Source of the DNA: Dryocola sp032000125
GTDB taxonomy: Bacteria > Pseudomonadota > Gammaproteobacteria > Enterobacterales > Enterobacteriaceae
DNA length: 64,000 bases
Direction: 5' to 3'
NCBI GenBank assembly: GCA_032000125.1
Contig: DAMALH010000008.1
Location: 1-64,000 of the forward strand
Part shown: positions 51,880 through 59,444 of the stretch, piece by piece
Layout: the number at the start of each line of letters is the position of its first letter
Position numbering within the stretch: the first letter of the stretch is position 1
The notes under the pieces: model-generated
Told to the model about the DNA's origin: nothing
What the model saw: only the letters and a program-made list of their open reading frames with translations
Database searches by the model: none
Made by a program: the position numbers and the translations under genes

Positions 51880-53037
51880 ATGAAACAGAACCCCTTGATT
51901 CCCGAGAGTAAATTACCCACGCTTGGCACCACTATCTTCACGCAGATGAGTCAGCTTGCGCAGCAGTACCGGGCCATTAACCTGTCTCAGGGCTTTCCGG
52001 ATTTTGACGGGCCGCGCTATTTGCAGGAGCGACTTGCTTTTCACGTCGCAGGCGGCGCCAACCAGTATGCGCCGATGACCGGCGTACAGGCGCTACGCGA
52101 AGCCATTGCCGATAAAACCGCCGGGCTATACGATCGGCCTGATGCCAATACCGAGATCACCGTAACAGCCGGGGCGACGGAAGCCCTTTATGCGGCAATT
52201 ACCGCGCTGGTGCGCCCTGGTGATGAGGTGATTTGTTTTGACCCCAGCTACGATAGCTATGCTCCAGCCGTGACGCTCTCCGGCGGTATCCTCAAACGCA
52301 TCGCTCTGCAACCGCCCTTTTTCCGCGTTGACTGGCAGGCCTTTGCCGCACAGCTTAGCCCACGCACGCGCCTGGTTATCCTCAACACGCCGCATAACCC
52401 ATCGGCAACGGTGTGGCGCAAAAGCGATTATGCGGCGCTCTGGCAGGCAATCGAGCACAGCGAAGTGTATGTGTTAAGCGATGAAGTTTACGAACATATC
52501 TGCTTTGCCGAAGAAGGCCACGCCAGCGTGCTTGCCCATCCACAGCTTCGCGAACGCGCGGTTGCCGTGTCTTCATTTGGCAAAACCTTCCATATGACGG
52601 GCTGGAAAGTAGGCTACTGCGTGGCGCCAGCGGCGATAAGCGCTGAGCTGCGTAAAGTGCACCAGTATCTGACTTTCGCCGTTAATACTCCGGCGCAGCT
52701 GGCGATAGCAGATATGCTGCGCGCCGAGCCGGAACATTATCGTGAATTACCGGCATTCTATCGTGCCCGACGTGACAGGTTTATTCAGGCGCTGGCGGCA
52801 AGCCGCTTTAAAATACTGCCGTGCGAAGGCACTTACTTCCTGCTGGCGGATTACAGCGCGATTTCCGATCTGGACGATGTGAGTTTCTGTCAGTGGCTGA
52901 CGAAGGAGGTGGGCGTGGCGGCAATTCCGCTATCGGTGTTCTGCGCCGACCCGTTCCCGCACAGGCTCATTCGCCTTTGCTTTGCGAAGCAGGAAGCGAC
53001 GCTTGATGCGGCGGCTGAACTGTTGTGTAAGATTTGA
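51880..53037 (+). CDS. ybdL: methionine aminotransferase YbdL
   Basis: The ATG at 51880 (MKQNPLIPESKLPTLGTTIF) aligns with E. coli YbdL and gives 385 residues; ATG at 51853 is an upstream alternative without similarity. It is a fold-type I PLP enzyme: NLSQGFPDFDGP, VTAGATEALYAAI, NTPHNPSATVW and SSFGKTFHMTGWKVGY with the Schiff-base lysine. The E. coli enzyme prefers methionine, phenylalanine and histidine as amino donors. The product is cytoplasmic. It converges on opgB. Confidence 0.94.
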   Translation: MKQNPLIPESKLPTLGTTIFTQMSQLAQQYRAINLSQGFPDFDGPRYLQERLAFHVAGGANQYAPMTGVQALREAIADKTAGLYDRPDANTEITVTAGATEALYAAITALVRPGDEVICFDPSYDSYAPAVTLSGGILKRIALQPPFFRVDWQAFAAQLSPRTRLVILNTPHNPSATVWRKSDYAALWQAIEHSEVYVLSDEVYEHICFAEEGHASVLAHPQLRERAVAVSSFGKTFHMTGWKVGYCVAPAAISAELRKVHQYLTFAVNTPAQLAIADMLRAEPEHYRELPAFYRARRDRFIQALAASRFKILPCEGTYFLLADYSAISDLDDVSFCQWLTKEVGVAAIPLSVFCADPFPHRLIRLCFAKQEATLDAAAELLCKI

Positions 53038-53043
53038 AATTCC

Positions 53044-53063
53044 CCTCTCCCACACGGGAGAGG
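53044..53063. terminator. hairpin between ybdL and opgB
   Basis: Stem CCTCTCCC/GGGAGAGG with loop ACAC between convergent genes. It is a probable bidirectional terminator or mRNA stabiliser without a T-run. Confidence 0.55.
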
Positions 53064-53072
53064 AGTAGCCTT

Positions 53073-55358
53073 CTAAGCTGCGGGCACCACTTTAATATTC
53101 TCCATGCCAATCCCCAGCTTGCGCGGTTCATGGCCGAGAATATTGCCCTCATTGGATAACTGCGGCTCCGGCGGAAGGATTTCAAGCGTGCTGCTGCGCT
53201 CCGGATTATCGAAATGCAGCGTTGTGGTAGTGGATTCTGCGCCAAGCGTTAAAGTCTGCTGCTGGCGGCCAACCCTAACCGGGACCGGTTTCCCCGCGTT
53301 TGGTCCGAAGGCTTTAGCGGTAATGACCAGATCAAATTTCTCCGGCAGCGGTTCGGCGTATTCAATCTTCACCTCCGGGGCCAGGTTGGCGTTTGACCAG
53401 CGCCCCCACGCCTCCTGACGTGAGATGCCGCTAAACTGCTTCACGTTAAGCGGTGCGCCCGGCACGTTGAAGATAAAGCTATCCGCCTGATAGCGAATCT
53501 CGTTGTCGTCGGTTTTTAGCCCCGCCACGTTATGATTGAACCTGTCTTTATCAAGCGGCTCATCGGCAAATTTCACCGCCTGCTTATCGGTTTGCGCCTC
53601 TACCTGGCGCACCGAAGGCCTGCCGCCCAGCTGCCCCTGCGACACGCACAGCCCGGTAGAAAGCACCAGTTGCGGCTCCCACAGGCGCGCCATCTTGAAG
53701 CAGCGGTCAACCCAGATAAACTTATCTTTTACAGAAAAACCGGCCAGCTGATAACGCAGCGGCGCTGAATATTCGCTTTCCGGCAGCGGCTCAATTTTAT
53801 CTTCAGTAACGCGCAGCAGCAGCGGCATTTTGAAATGCGCGCCAGAGTAGCTGAACGTATTTTTCTTCTGGTCGATAGCATATTCGGTAATGGTTTTTGG
53901 GAAATTCCACAGATCGATAACGTCCGGCTTCCATTCGAGGATTTTCTCTTTGATATTCATAAACACGGAAGACAGCGACTCGCTGGAAATACTGCTACGC
54001 CCAAGCCCGAGGTAATTGTCACCGCCCAGAATATCCAGTACTGTTGCACCGTTATCCAGCGTACTGCGTTTGACGGGAATTAATTTTTGCTGCGGCTTAT
54101 CGCCGCGAATAATAAAGAATAAATTATCACGTTCCTGCTTATTGAGATATTTATAAGCCGTATTATTCATCGCCAGATGGTCGGATGACACAACGATTAC
54201 CGTATTTTTAAAATATGGCGATGCCTTAATTTTTTCGATTAATGCCGCTACGTGCTCCTGGCTACAGGCTACCGCGCTGAAAGACTGGTTAACGTTACCA
54301 TCAAAGGTGTAGCTGCGACGCTTACAGGTTTTTGAAATAAAACCGTCCGGGTGATGAGTATCCACCGTTAGCGTAAATAACGAGAAACGCTTATTGTCTT
54401 TTGAAAGCTCAATGAATTTTTCATAAACCTCATCCAGCACGGTGTCGTCATAAAAGCCCCAGTTATTGCGATAGGACGGGTCGGCAACGAAATTTTTCAG
54501 CTCTTGCGCACCGTACGTATGCTCAAAACCGTGGGATTGTAAAAAGACGTCTTTACCCGCAAAGCGCAGGTCTGCGCCCTGCATAAAATAGTTTTCATAG
54601 CCGGAGGCTTTCAGAATATCGCCAAGGCAGACGTTTTTTGGGAAGAAGCTCGACATAGAAGCCGACGAGTTGCCTTCAAAAGGCGCAAATAACGGAATGC
54701 CGCACTGGGAGGAAACCATGCCGGCAATGGTGTAATCGGTACCCGGCAACTGACCGGTATGGCTAAAATCCATGCCCGAATCTTTCAGGCCGGTTAATTC
54801 AGGCGCCAGATCGGGGAATAATTCCGGCTGGAAATAAGTGCGCTCCAGGCTTTCGCCGTAAATATAAACCAGGTTCAGCTTCGGGTGATTAATGACGCCA
54901 TGCGGAACTTTATAATAAGCAGCGAAATCGGAATCCCCGGTGCGGGTCTGGGACTTGACTAAATCCACGACCTGGCGAAACGCGGAGGACGCATCCACCG
55001 AGGCCAGGGCGAGCACCAAAGCCAGCAGGCTGTAGCCAAAATGATGAGGGTGTTTACGGCGGCGCAAAATCCACGTCAGCAGGCTGAAAATCACCACCAG
55101 CCCTGCCAGCACGCCAAGACCCGGCAGAACGTATTTCCCGATGCCGGCGCCCGTCAGGCTGCTGGTCAGCGTATAGAGCACCGCGTCATTAATGCCTTCG
55201 CCGGTAAAATAGTTGCTGGCGACCAGCGTCACATTAAGCACGATATACAGCGTCAAAATCAGCAGGATAGAACTAAACCACCAAAAGTTTCGACCGGCTT
55301 TAGCGGCATATACAGCGATGGCTGCCACAAACAACGAGATTGAAAGCAATTCCGACAA
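53073..55358 (-). CDS. opgB: phosphoglycerol transferase I (OpgB/MdoB)
   Basis: A TTG start at 55358 is chosen: it follows GAGGGG at 7 nt and begins LSELLS, as the E. coli protein does (MSELLS). The product has 761 residues. An in-frame GTG lies 15 nt upstream. Four N-terminal helices (residues 1-130) are followed by a large periplasmic alkaline-phosphatase-superfamily domain: NLVYIYGESLERTYF (with metal-binding Glu and nucleophile Thr), PGTDYTIAGMVSSQCGIPLF, TVDTHHPDGF and SSDHLAMNN. It transfers phosphoglycerol from phosphatidylglycerol to osmoregulated periplasmic glucans. In E. coli opgB lies near dnaTC, so the place beside ahpC is unusual. Confidence 0.93.
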   Translation of the reverse strand: MSELLSISLFVAAIAVYAAKAGRNFWWFSSILLILTLYIVLNVTLVASNYFTGEGINDAVLYTLTSSLTGAGIGKYVLPGLGVLAGLVVIFSLLTWILRRRKHPHHFGYSLLALVLALASVDASSAFRQVVDLVKSQTRTGDSDFAAYYKVPHGVINHPKLNLVYIYGESLERTYFQPELFPDLAPELTGLKDSGMDFSHTGQLPGTDYTIAGMVSSQCGIPLFAPFEGNSSASMSSFFPKNVCLGDILKASGYENYFMQGADLRFAGKDVFLQSHGFEHTYGAQELKNFVADPSYRNNWGFYDDTVLDEVYEKFIELSKDNKRFSLFTLTVDTHHPDGFISKTCKRRSYTFDGNVNQSFSAVACSQEHVAALIEKIKASPYFKNTVIVVSSDHLAMNNTAYKYLNKQERDNLFFIIRGDKPQQKLIPVKRSTLDNGATVLDILGGDNYLGLGRSSISSESLSSVFMNIKEKILEWKPDVIDLWNFPKTITEYAIDQKKNTFSYSGAHFKMPLLLRVTEDKIEPLPESEYSAPLRYQLAGFSVKDKFIWVDRCFKMARLWEPQLVLSTGLCVSQGQLGGRPSVRQVEAQTDKQAVKFADEPLDKDRFNHNVAGLKTDDNEIRYQADSFIFNVPGAPLNVKQFSGISRQEAWGRWSNANLAPEVKIEYAEPLPEKFDLVITAKAFGPNAGKPVPVRVGRQQQTLTLGAESTTTTLHFDNPERSSTLEILPPEPQLSNEGNILGHEPRKLGIGMENIKVVPAA

Positions 55359-55781
55359 CTGCGTGCCCCTCACTAAAATGGGCGCCCTTCTGGCGCGCGA
55401 TCTACCTCAGAGAAATTCTGAGCGCTCAATCTACCGTCGAAGGCATATCGTTGCAATTTGTCTGTCACAAAAGTGTGCTGCGTTACGGAATTGTGGCAAT
55501 TCCCCCTTTTATCGGAAAAATCTATTGCAGCCATTGATACTACAATCAGCGCAGGAATTGACCCTTTCACCGCTTAAATGCTGTAATTCCCGCGCTGTTA
55601 TAATTTTTTAAAGTGGAATTGTAACGCGCAACATTAAGAGGCCACTCCGCAACGGGTGGCCTTTTTCTTTTGCGGAAATTGCTTTGTAAGGTATGGCTTA
55701 TTGATTCAATACGGTCTGCCCATTAGAGATAAGCCCTTAACTCAGGTAACTTTCTCCCATCGCAAAACGGAGGAAGTACAG
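55359..55781. promoter_or_regulatory. divergent opgB/ahpC region with two hairpins
   Basis: 423 bases without a supported gene. A perfect hairpin GGAATTG-TGG-CAATTCC lies at 55487-55503 and is followed by CCCCTTTT. A TTATAAT lies near 55600. A clear Rho-independent terminator (stem GGCCAC/GTGGCC, 55640-55661, then TTTTTCTTTT) points toward ahpC. The terminator has no gene in front of it, so a short RNA or an ahpC leader is possible. I could not place an OxyR site. Confidence 0.5.
55640..55670 (+). terminator. orphan Rho-independent terminator upstream of ahpC
   Basis: Stem GGCCAC/GTGGCC with a 10-base loop and T-rich tail, 112 nt before ahpC on the same strand. No coding gene ends here. Confidence 0.75.
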
Positions 55782-56345
55782 ATGTCTTTAATCAACACAA
55801 AAATCAAACCATTCAAAAATAGCGCTTTTAAAAACGGTGAATTCATCGAAGTTTCCGAGCAGGACGTAGAAGGTCGCTGGAGCGTATTCTTCTTCTATCC
55901 GGCCGACTTTACCTTTGTATGCCCAACTGAACTGGGCGACGTGGCTGACCATTACGAAGAATTCCAGAAGCTGGGCGTAGATATCTATTCTGTTTCTACC
56001 GATACCCACTTCACCCACAAAGCATGGCATGGCAGCTCTGAAACCATTGCCAAAATCAAATACGCGATGATCGGTGACCCAACCGGCACGCTTACCCGTA
56101 ACTTCGAAAATATGCGTGAAAACGAAGGCCTGGCAGACCGCGCAACCTTCGTTGTTGACCCACAGGGCATCATTCAGGCTATCGAAGTGACTGCAGAAGG
56201 CATCGGCCGTGACGCCTCTGACCTGTTGCGTAAAGTGAAAGCGGCACAGTACGTCGCGTCTCACCCTGGTGAAGTTTGCCCGGCTAAATGGAAAGAAGGC
56301 GAAGCAACGCTTGCTCCATCTCTGGATCTGGTCGGTAAAATCTAA
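55782..56345 (+). CDS. ahpC: alkyl hydroperoxide reductase peroxiredoxin AhpC
   Basis: The ATG at 55782, behind CGGAGGAAG, gives 187 residues, as in E. coli. It is a typical two-cysteine peroxiredoxin: the peroxidatic cysteine is in FTFVCPTELGD (Cys47) and the resolving one in GEVCPAKW (Cys166). It reduces H2O2 and organic peroxides and is regenerated by AhpF, encoded downstream. OxyR control is expected from the family. Its terminator region carries repeat copy A. Confidence 0.97.
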   Translation: MSLINTKIKPFKNSAFKNGEFIEVSEQDVEGRWSVFFFYPADFTFVCPTELGDVADHYEEFQKLGVDIYSVSTDTHFTHKAWHGSSETIAKIKYAMIGDPTGTLTRNFENMRENEGLADRATFVVDPQGIIQAIEVTAEGIGRDASDLLRKVKAAQYVASHPGEVCPAKWKEGEATLAPSLDLVGKI

Positions 56346-56371
56346 GCCTTACCGCGTTTGATATCCCCTTT

Positions 56372-56558
56372 ATCGGCAGCTTTTGCTGCCGATTGAGACT
56401 GACGACAAACCTTCCAGCGTGACAAAACTAAAAGATGCCATCCTTTATAAAACAAGGAAAATCAAGCCATTGATTTTCGGCTGATAATCACAAAGAAGGA
56501 AAAACCACGCTTTTTCCTTCTTTGTTAGCAATCCGTATCGGCAGCTTTTGGTGCCGAT
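56372..56558 (+). repeat. repeat element copy A with duplicated ahpC terminator stem-loop
   Basis: The stem-loop ATCGGCAGC-TTTT-GCTGCCGAT (56372-56393) is followed by a 143-bp element (56394-56536) and then by a second, near-identical stem-loop (56537-56558) with the T-run. The element starts TGAGAC. It contains the hairpins GAAAATCAA...TTGATTTTC and a perfect 13-bp AAAGAAGGAAAAA/TTTTTCCTTCTTT, and ends GTTAGCAATCCGT. It matches copies B and C after cysS (on the other strand) over nearly its whole length. Confidence 0.85.
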
Positions 56559-56584
56559 TTTTCTCGCCATCAGGGAGATTTACC

Positions 56585-58153
56585 ATGCTCGACACCAACA
56601 TGAAAACACAGCTCAGGGCCTACCTTGAAAGAGTAACAAAACCTGTTGAGTTAATTGCCACGCTGGATGACAGCCCTAAGTCGTCTGAAATAAAGGAACT
56701 GCTGGCGGAAATCGCGGAATTATCTGACAAGGTATCTTTCAGCGTTAACAACGACTTGCCGGTGCGTAAGCCGTCATTTCTGATTACTAACCCAGGTTCC
56801 GATAAGGGCCCGCGCTTCGCCGGTTCCCCGCTCGGCCACGAATTTACTTCTCTGGTGCTGGCGCTGCTCCAGACCGGGGGACATCCGTCAAAAGAAGCGC
56901 AGGATCTGCTGGAGCAGATTCGCGAAATCGACGGCGATTTCCATTTTGAAACCTATTACTCCCTCTCCTGCCACAACTGCCCGGACGTTGTGCAGGCGCT
57001 GAACCTGATGAGCGTGCTTAACCCGCGCATCACGCACACCGCCATTGACGGCGGCGTTTACCAGAATGAAATCCAGGAACGCAATGTGATGGGCGTTCCT
57101 GCGGTATACCTGAACGGCAAAGCGTTCGGCCAGGGCCGTATGACGCTTGCGGAGATCGTCGGCAAAATTGATACCGGCGCAGAAAAGCGCGCGGCCGAAG
57201 CGTTAAACAAGCGTGAAGCTTACGACGTGCTGATCGTCGGCAGCGGTCCGGCGGGCGCTGCGGCTGCGGTTTACGCGGCGCGTAAAGGCATTCGCACCGG
57301 TTTAATGGGCGAACGTTTTGGCGGCCAGGTGCTGGATACCGTTGATATTGAAAACTACATTTCCGTGCCGAAAACCGAAGGCCAGAAGCTGGCCGGCGCG
57401 CTGAAAGCCCACGTTGATGACTACGACGTGGACGTTATTGATACCCAGAGCGCAAGCAAGCTTATCCCTGCGCAGGCCGAAGGCGGTTTACATCAGATTC
57501 AGACGGCATCTGGCGCTACGCTTAGCGCACGCAGCGTTATCATCGCTACCGGCGCAAAATGGCGCAATATGAACGTGCCGGGTGAAGATCTGTATCGTAC
57601 CAAAGGCGTAACCTATTGCCCGCACTGCGACGGCCCGCTGTTTAAAGGCAAACGCGTGGCGGTTATCGGCGGCGGCAACTCCGGCGTGGAAGCGGCAATC
57701 GACCTGGCGGGCATTGTTGAACATGTGACGCTGCTGGAGTTTGCGCCAGAAATGAAGGCCGACCAGGTGCTGCAAAATAAAGTTCGCAGCCTGAAAAACG
57801 TCGACATCATCCTGAATGCGCAAACGCTTGAAGTGAAAGGCGACGGCAGCAAAGTGACCGGCCTGCAATATAAAAATCGCGTCTCAGAAAGCGTTCACGA
57901 TATCGCGCTTTCCGGCATCTTCGTCCAGATCGGCCTGCTGCCAAACACAACCTGGCTTGAAGGCAGCGTGGAGCGCAACCGCATGGGTGAAATCATCATT
58001 GATGCGAAATGCGAGACTACCGTGAAGGGCGTATTTGCTGCCGGTGACTGCACTACCGTGCCTTATAAGCAGATTATTATCGCCACCGGCGAAGGTGCTA
58101 AAGCCTCCTTAAGCGCTTTTGACCACCTGATTCGCACCTCCGCGCCCGAATAA
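56585..58153 (+). CDS. ahpF: alkyl hydroperoxide reductase flavoprotein AhpF
   Basis: The ATG at 56585 (MLDTNMKTQLRAYLERVTKPVEL) behind AGGGAG gives 522 residues. The N-terminal double thioredoxin-fold domain has the CHNC redox motif. The C-terminal thioredoxin-reductase-like part has an FAD motif GSGPAGAAAAVYAARKG, an NADH motif GGGNSGVEAAIDLAG, and the second redox centre CPHCDG. It transfers electrons from NADH to AhpC. It lies 239 nt after ahpC because of the inserted repeat element. Confidence 0.97.
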   Translation: MLDTNMKTQLRAYLERVTKPVELIATLDDSPKSSEIKELLAEIAELSDKVSFSVNNDLPVRKPSFLITNPGSDKGPRFAGSPLGHEFTSLVLALLQTGGHPSKEAQDLLEQIREIDGDFHFETYYSLSCHNCPDVVQALNLMSVLNPRITHTAIDGGVYQNEIQERNVMGVPAVYLNGKAFGQGRMTLAEIVGKIDTGAEKRAAEALNKREAYDVLIVGSGPAGAAAAVYAARKGIRTGLMGERFGGQVLDTVDIENYISVPKTEGQKLAGALKAHVDDYDVDVIDTQSASKLIPAQAEGGLHQIQTASGATLSARSVIIATGAKWRNMNVPGEDLYRTKGVTYCPHCDGPLFKGKRVAVIGGGNSGVEAAIDLAGIVEHVTLLEFAPEMKADQVLQNKVRSLKNVDIILNAQTLEVKGDGSKVTGLQYKNRVSESVHDIALSGIFVQIGLLPNTTWLEGSVERNRMGEIIIDAKCETTVKGVFAAGDCTTVPYKQIIIATGEGAKASLSAFDHLIRTSAPE

Positions 58154-58178
58154 GACAGAGAATCACCTGCAAAAACTC

Positions 58179-58200
58179 AAGCGGCTTCGGCCGCTTTTTC
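58179..58200 (+). terminator. Rho-independent terminator of ahpF
   Basis: Stem AAGCGGC-TTCG-GCCGCTT with a stable TTCG tetraloop and T-run. Confidence 0.9.
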
Positions 58201-58311
58201 CCGTAATTAACCCTCTTTACCCACTGGAAAATAAGGGTTAATGGCACGCTGCGCGACATAGCTTAACGCGCAAAGTGGTACGCTACCTCCCCTAAGTCTT
58301 CTGTTGATCCT

Positions 58312-58362
58312 CCGATAGCCGTATCTCACATTTTGTTTGTAAAACATGGACGAGGCTATCGG
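58312..58362. repeat. inverted repeat in the leader of the yeaR-like gene
   Basis: CCGATAGCC (58312-58320) is repeated inverted as GGCTATCGG (58354-58362), ending 19 nt before the ATG. The inner CATTTT...AAAACATG also pairs partly. It may be a leader hairpin or a regulator site. Confidence 0.6.
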
Positions 58363-58381
58363 CATGTATAAGGCCGAGCTT

Positions 58382-58714
58382 ATGAAGCGAATCACTATTC
58401 CCTCTCATTACATACACACACGCAGCACGCCGCTATGGACGCGGGAAACCGCGCCGTCCGGCATCTGGAAGCGCCATCTGGATGCCGGTACGCGGCAGGG
58501 CGTTTATCCCCGCTTAACGGTGACGCAAGGTACCATCCGCTACTGTGGTTATGCCGATGAATTCAGCCCGGAACCGGTTGAAATATTAATTATCGAGGCC
58601 GGCCAGTCTGGCGTCTTCCCGCCGGAGAAATGGCATCTGATAGAAGCCCTGTCCGACGAGGTGTTATTCAACGTTGATTTTTACGTTGATCCGCAAATCC
58701 TGCTTGAGGAGTAA
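58382..58714 (+). CDS. yeaR: YeaR-like DUF1971 small cupin-fold protein
   Basis: The ATG at 58382, behind AAGG at 8 nt, gives 110 residues; the frame is open to 58346, but that start falls in the leader inverted repeat. IPSHYIHTRSTPLWTRETAPSGIW and GVYPRLTVTQGTIRYCGYADE closely follow E. coli YeaR. FPPEKWHLIEAL includes the likely metal histidine. E. coli yeaR-yoaG responds to nitrate, nitrite and nitric oxide through NarL and NsrR, and mutants show nitrite or tellurite phenotypes; the biochemical role is not settled. It is followed after 8 nt by a yoaG-like gene. Confidence 0.87.
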   Translation: MKRITIPSHYIHTRSTPLWTRETAPSGIWKRHLDAGTRQGVYPRLTVTQGTIRYCGYADEFSPEPVEILIIEAGQSGVFPPEKWHLIEALSDEVLFNVDFYVDPQILLEE

Positions 58715-58722
58715 GGCTTAAA

Positions 58723-59076
58723 ATGGATGCTAAAGAAGAAAACAAAGGTTATACGCTGGCGGTAATGAACCGTAAGACCGGCACGGTCGCCGAAAAGGTG
58801 TATCTGAAACCGATGGCGCTTTATGTGCCGTCCGTCGCCGTCGCCGCGGTTGCTGGCCTCACGGAAAGCATCGGCCCGTCTGACGATTGCACGGTTTGTG
58901 ATACCGGCTACGCGCTCACCGTCACCAATAACAATAACGGCGTCTCGGTGGATAAAGATTTCACGACGCTTGCGCAGCTAACCGAGCCGGCTGCTGCTGC
59001 CGATGCGGTGAAAGAACTTATTAATATCGTGCGCGGCTATGACGAGGACGACGAACACAACGTTTGCGGCTGGTAG
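58723..59076 (+). CDS. yoaG: YoaG-like protein with tandem duplicated domain
   Basis: A 117-residue protein. E. coli YoaG is only 60 residues, a homodimer of one small domain. Here residues 62-117 (GYALTVTNNNNGVSVDK, ending DEHNVCGW) match YoaG. Residues 9-61 repeat the same pattern more loosely (GYTLAVMNRKTGTVAEK, ending CTVCDT). Both halves share the spacing GYxLxVxN, a G plus four residues, K, a proline-led helix and a final VC. It therefore looks like a covalent pseudo-dimer. It follows the yeaR-like gene by 8 nt with AAGG before its ATG. The function is unknown. Confidence 0.82.
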   Translation: MDAKEENKGYTLAVMNRKTGTVAEKVYLKPMALYVPSVAVAAVAGLTESIGPSDDCTVCDTGYALTVTNNNNGVSVDKDFTTLAQLTEPAAAADAVKELINIVRGYDEDDEHNVCGW

Positions 59077-59106
59077 CCCGCAACCGCTTGATAGCGGATG
59101 TAAAAA

Positions 59107-59427
59107 AGCCCCCTTTCGGGGGCTTCCTATCGCTGACTAAGAACGAAAAAGCGTGGTTTTTCCTTCTTTGTGATGAGCAGTCGAAAATCAATGGATTGAT
59201 TTTCCTTGTTCTTAAATGACGGCACCTTTTAGTTTTGTCACGCTGGAAGGTTTGTCATCCGTCTCAAGCCCCCTTTCGGGGGCTCCCGATTGCTGACAAA
59301 GAAGGAAAAAGCGTGGTTTTCCCTTCTTTGTGATGAGCAGCCGAAAATCAATGGATTGATTTTCCTTGTTTTTAAATAACGGCACCTTTTAGTTTTGTCA
59401 CGCGTCTCAAGCCCCCTTTCGGGGGCT
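59107..59427 (-). repeat. two tandem repeat elements (copies B and C) between three copies of a terminator stem-loop
   Basis: This 368-nt gene-free interval (59077-59444) lies after cysS. On the minus strand the order is stem-loop AGCCCCC-GAAA-GGGGGCT (59410-59427), copy C (59285-59409, 125 bp), the same stem-loop (59267-59284), copy B (59125-59266, 142 bp), and the same stem-loop (59107-59124) followed by TTTTTT. Both copies begin TGAGAC and match copy A after ahpC. Copy C lacks 17 bp between two TGACAAA repeats. Only the last stem-loop has the T-run and is a complete terminator for cysS. Confidence 0.88.
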
Positions 59428-59444
59428 GACAAATGTCAAAACCG

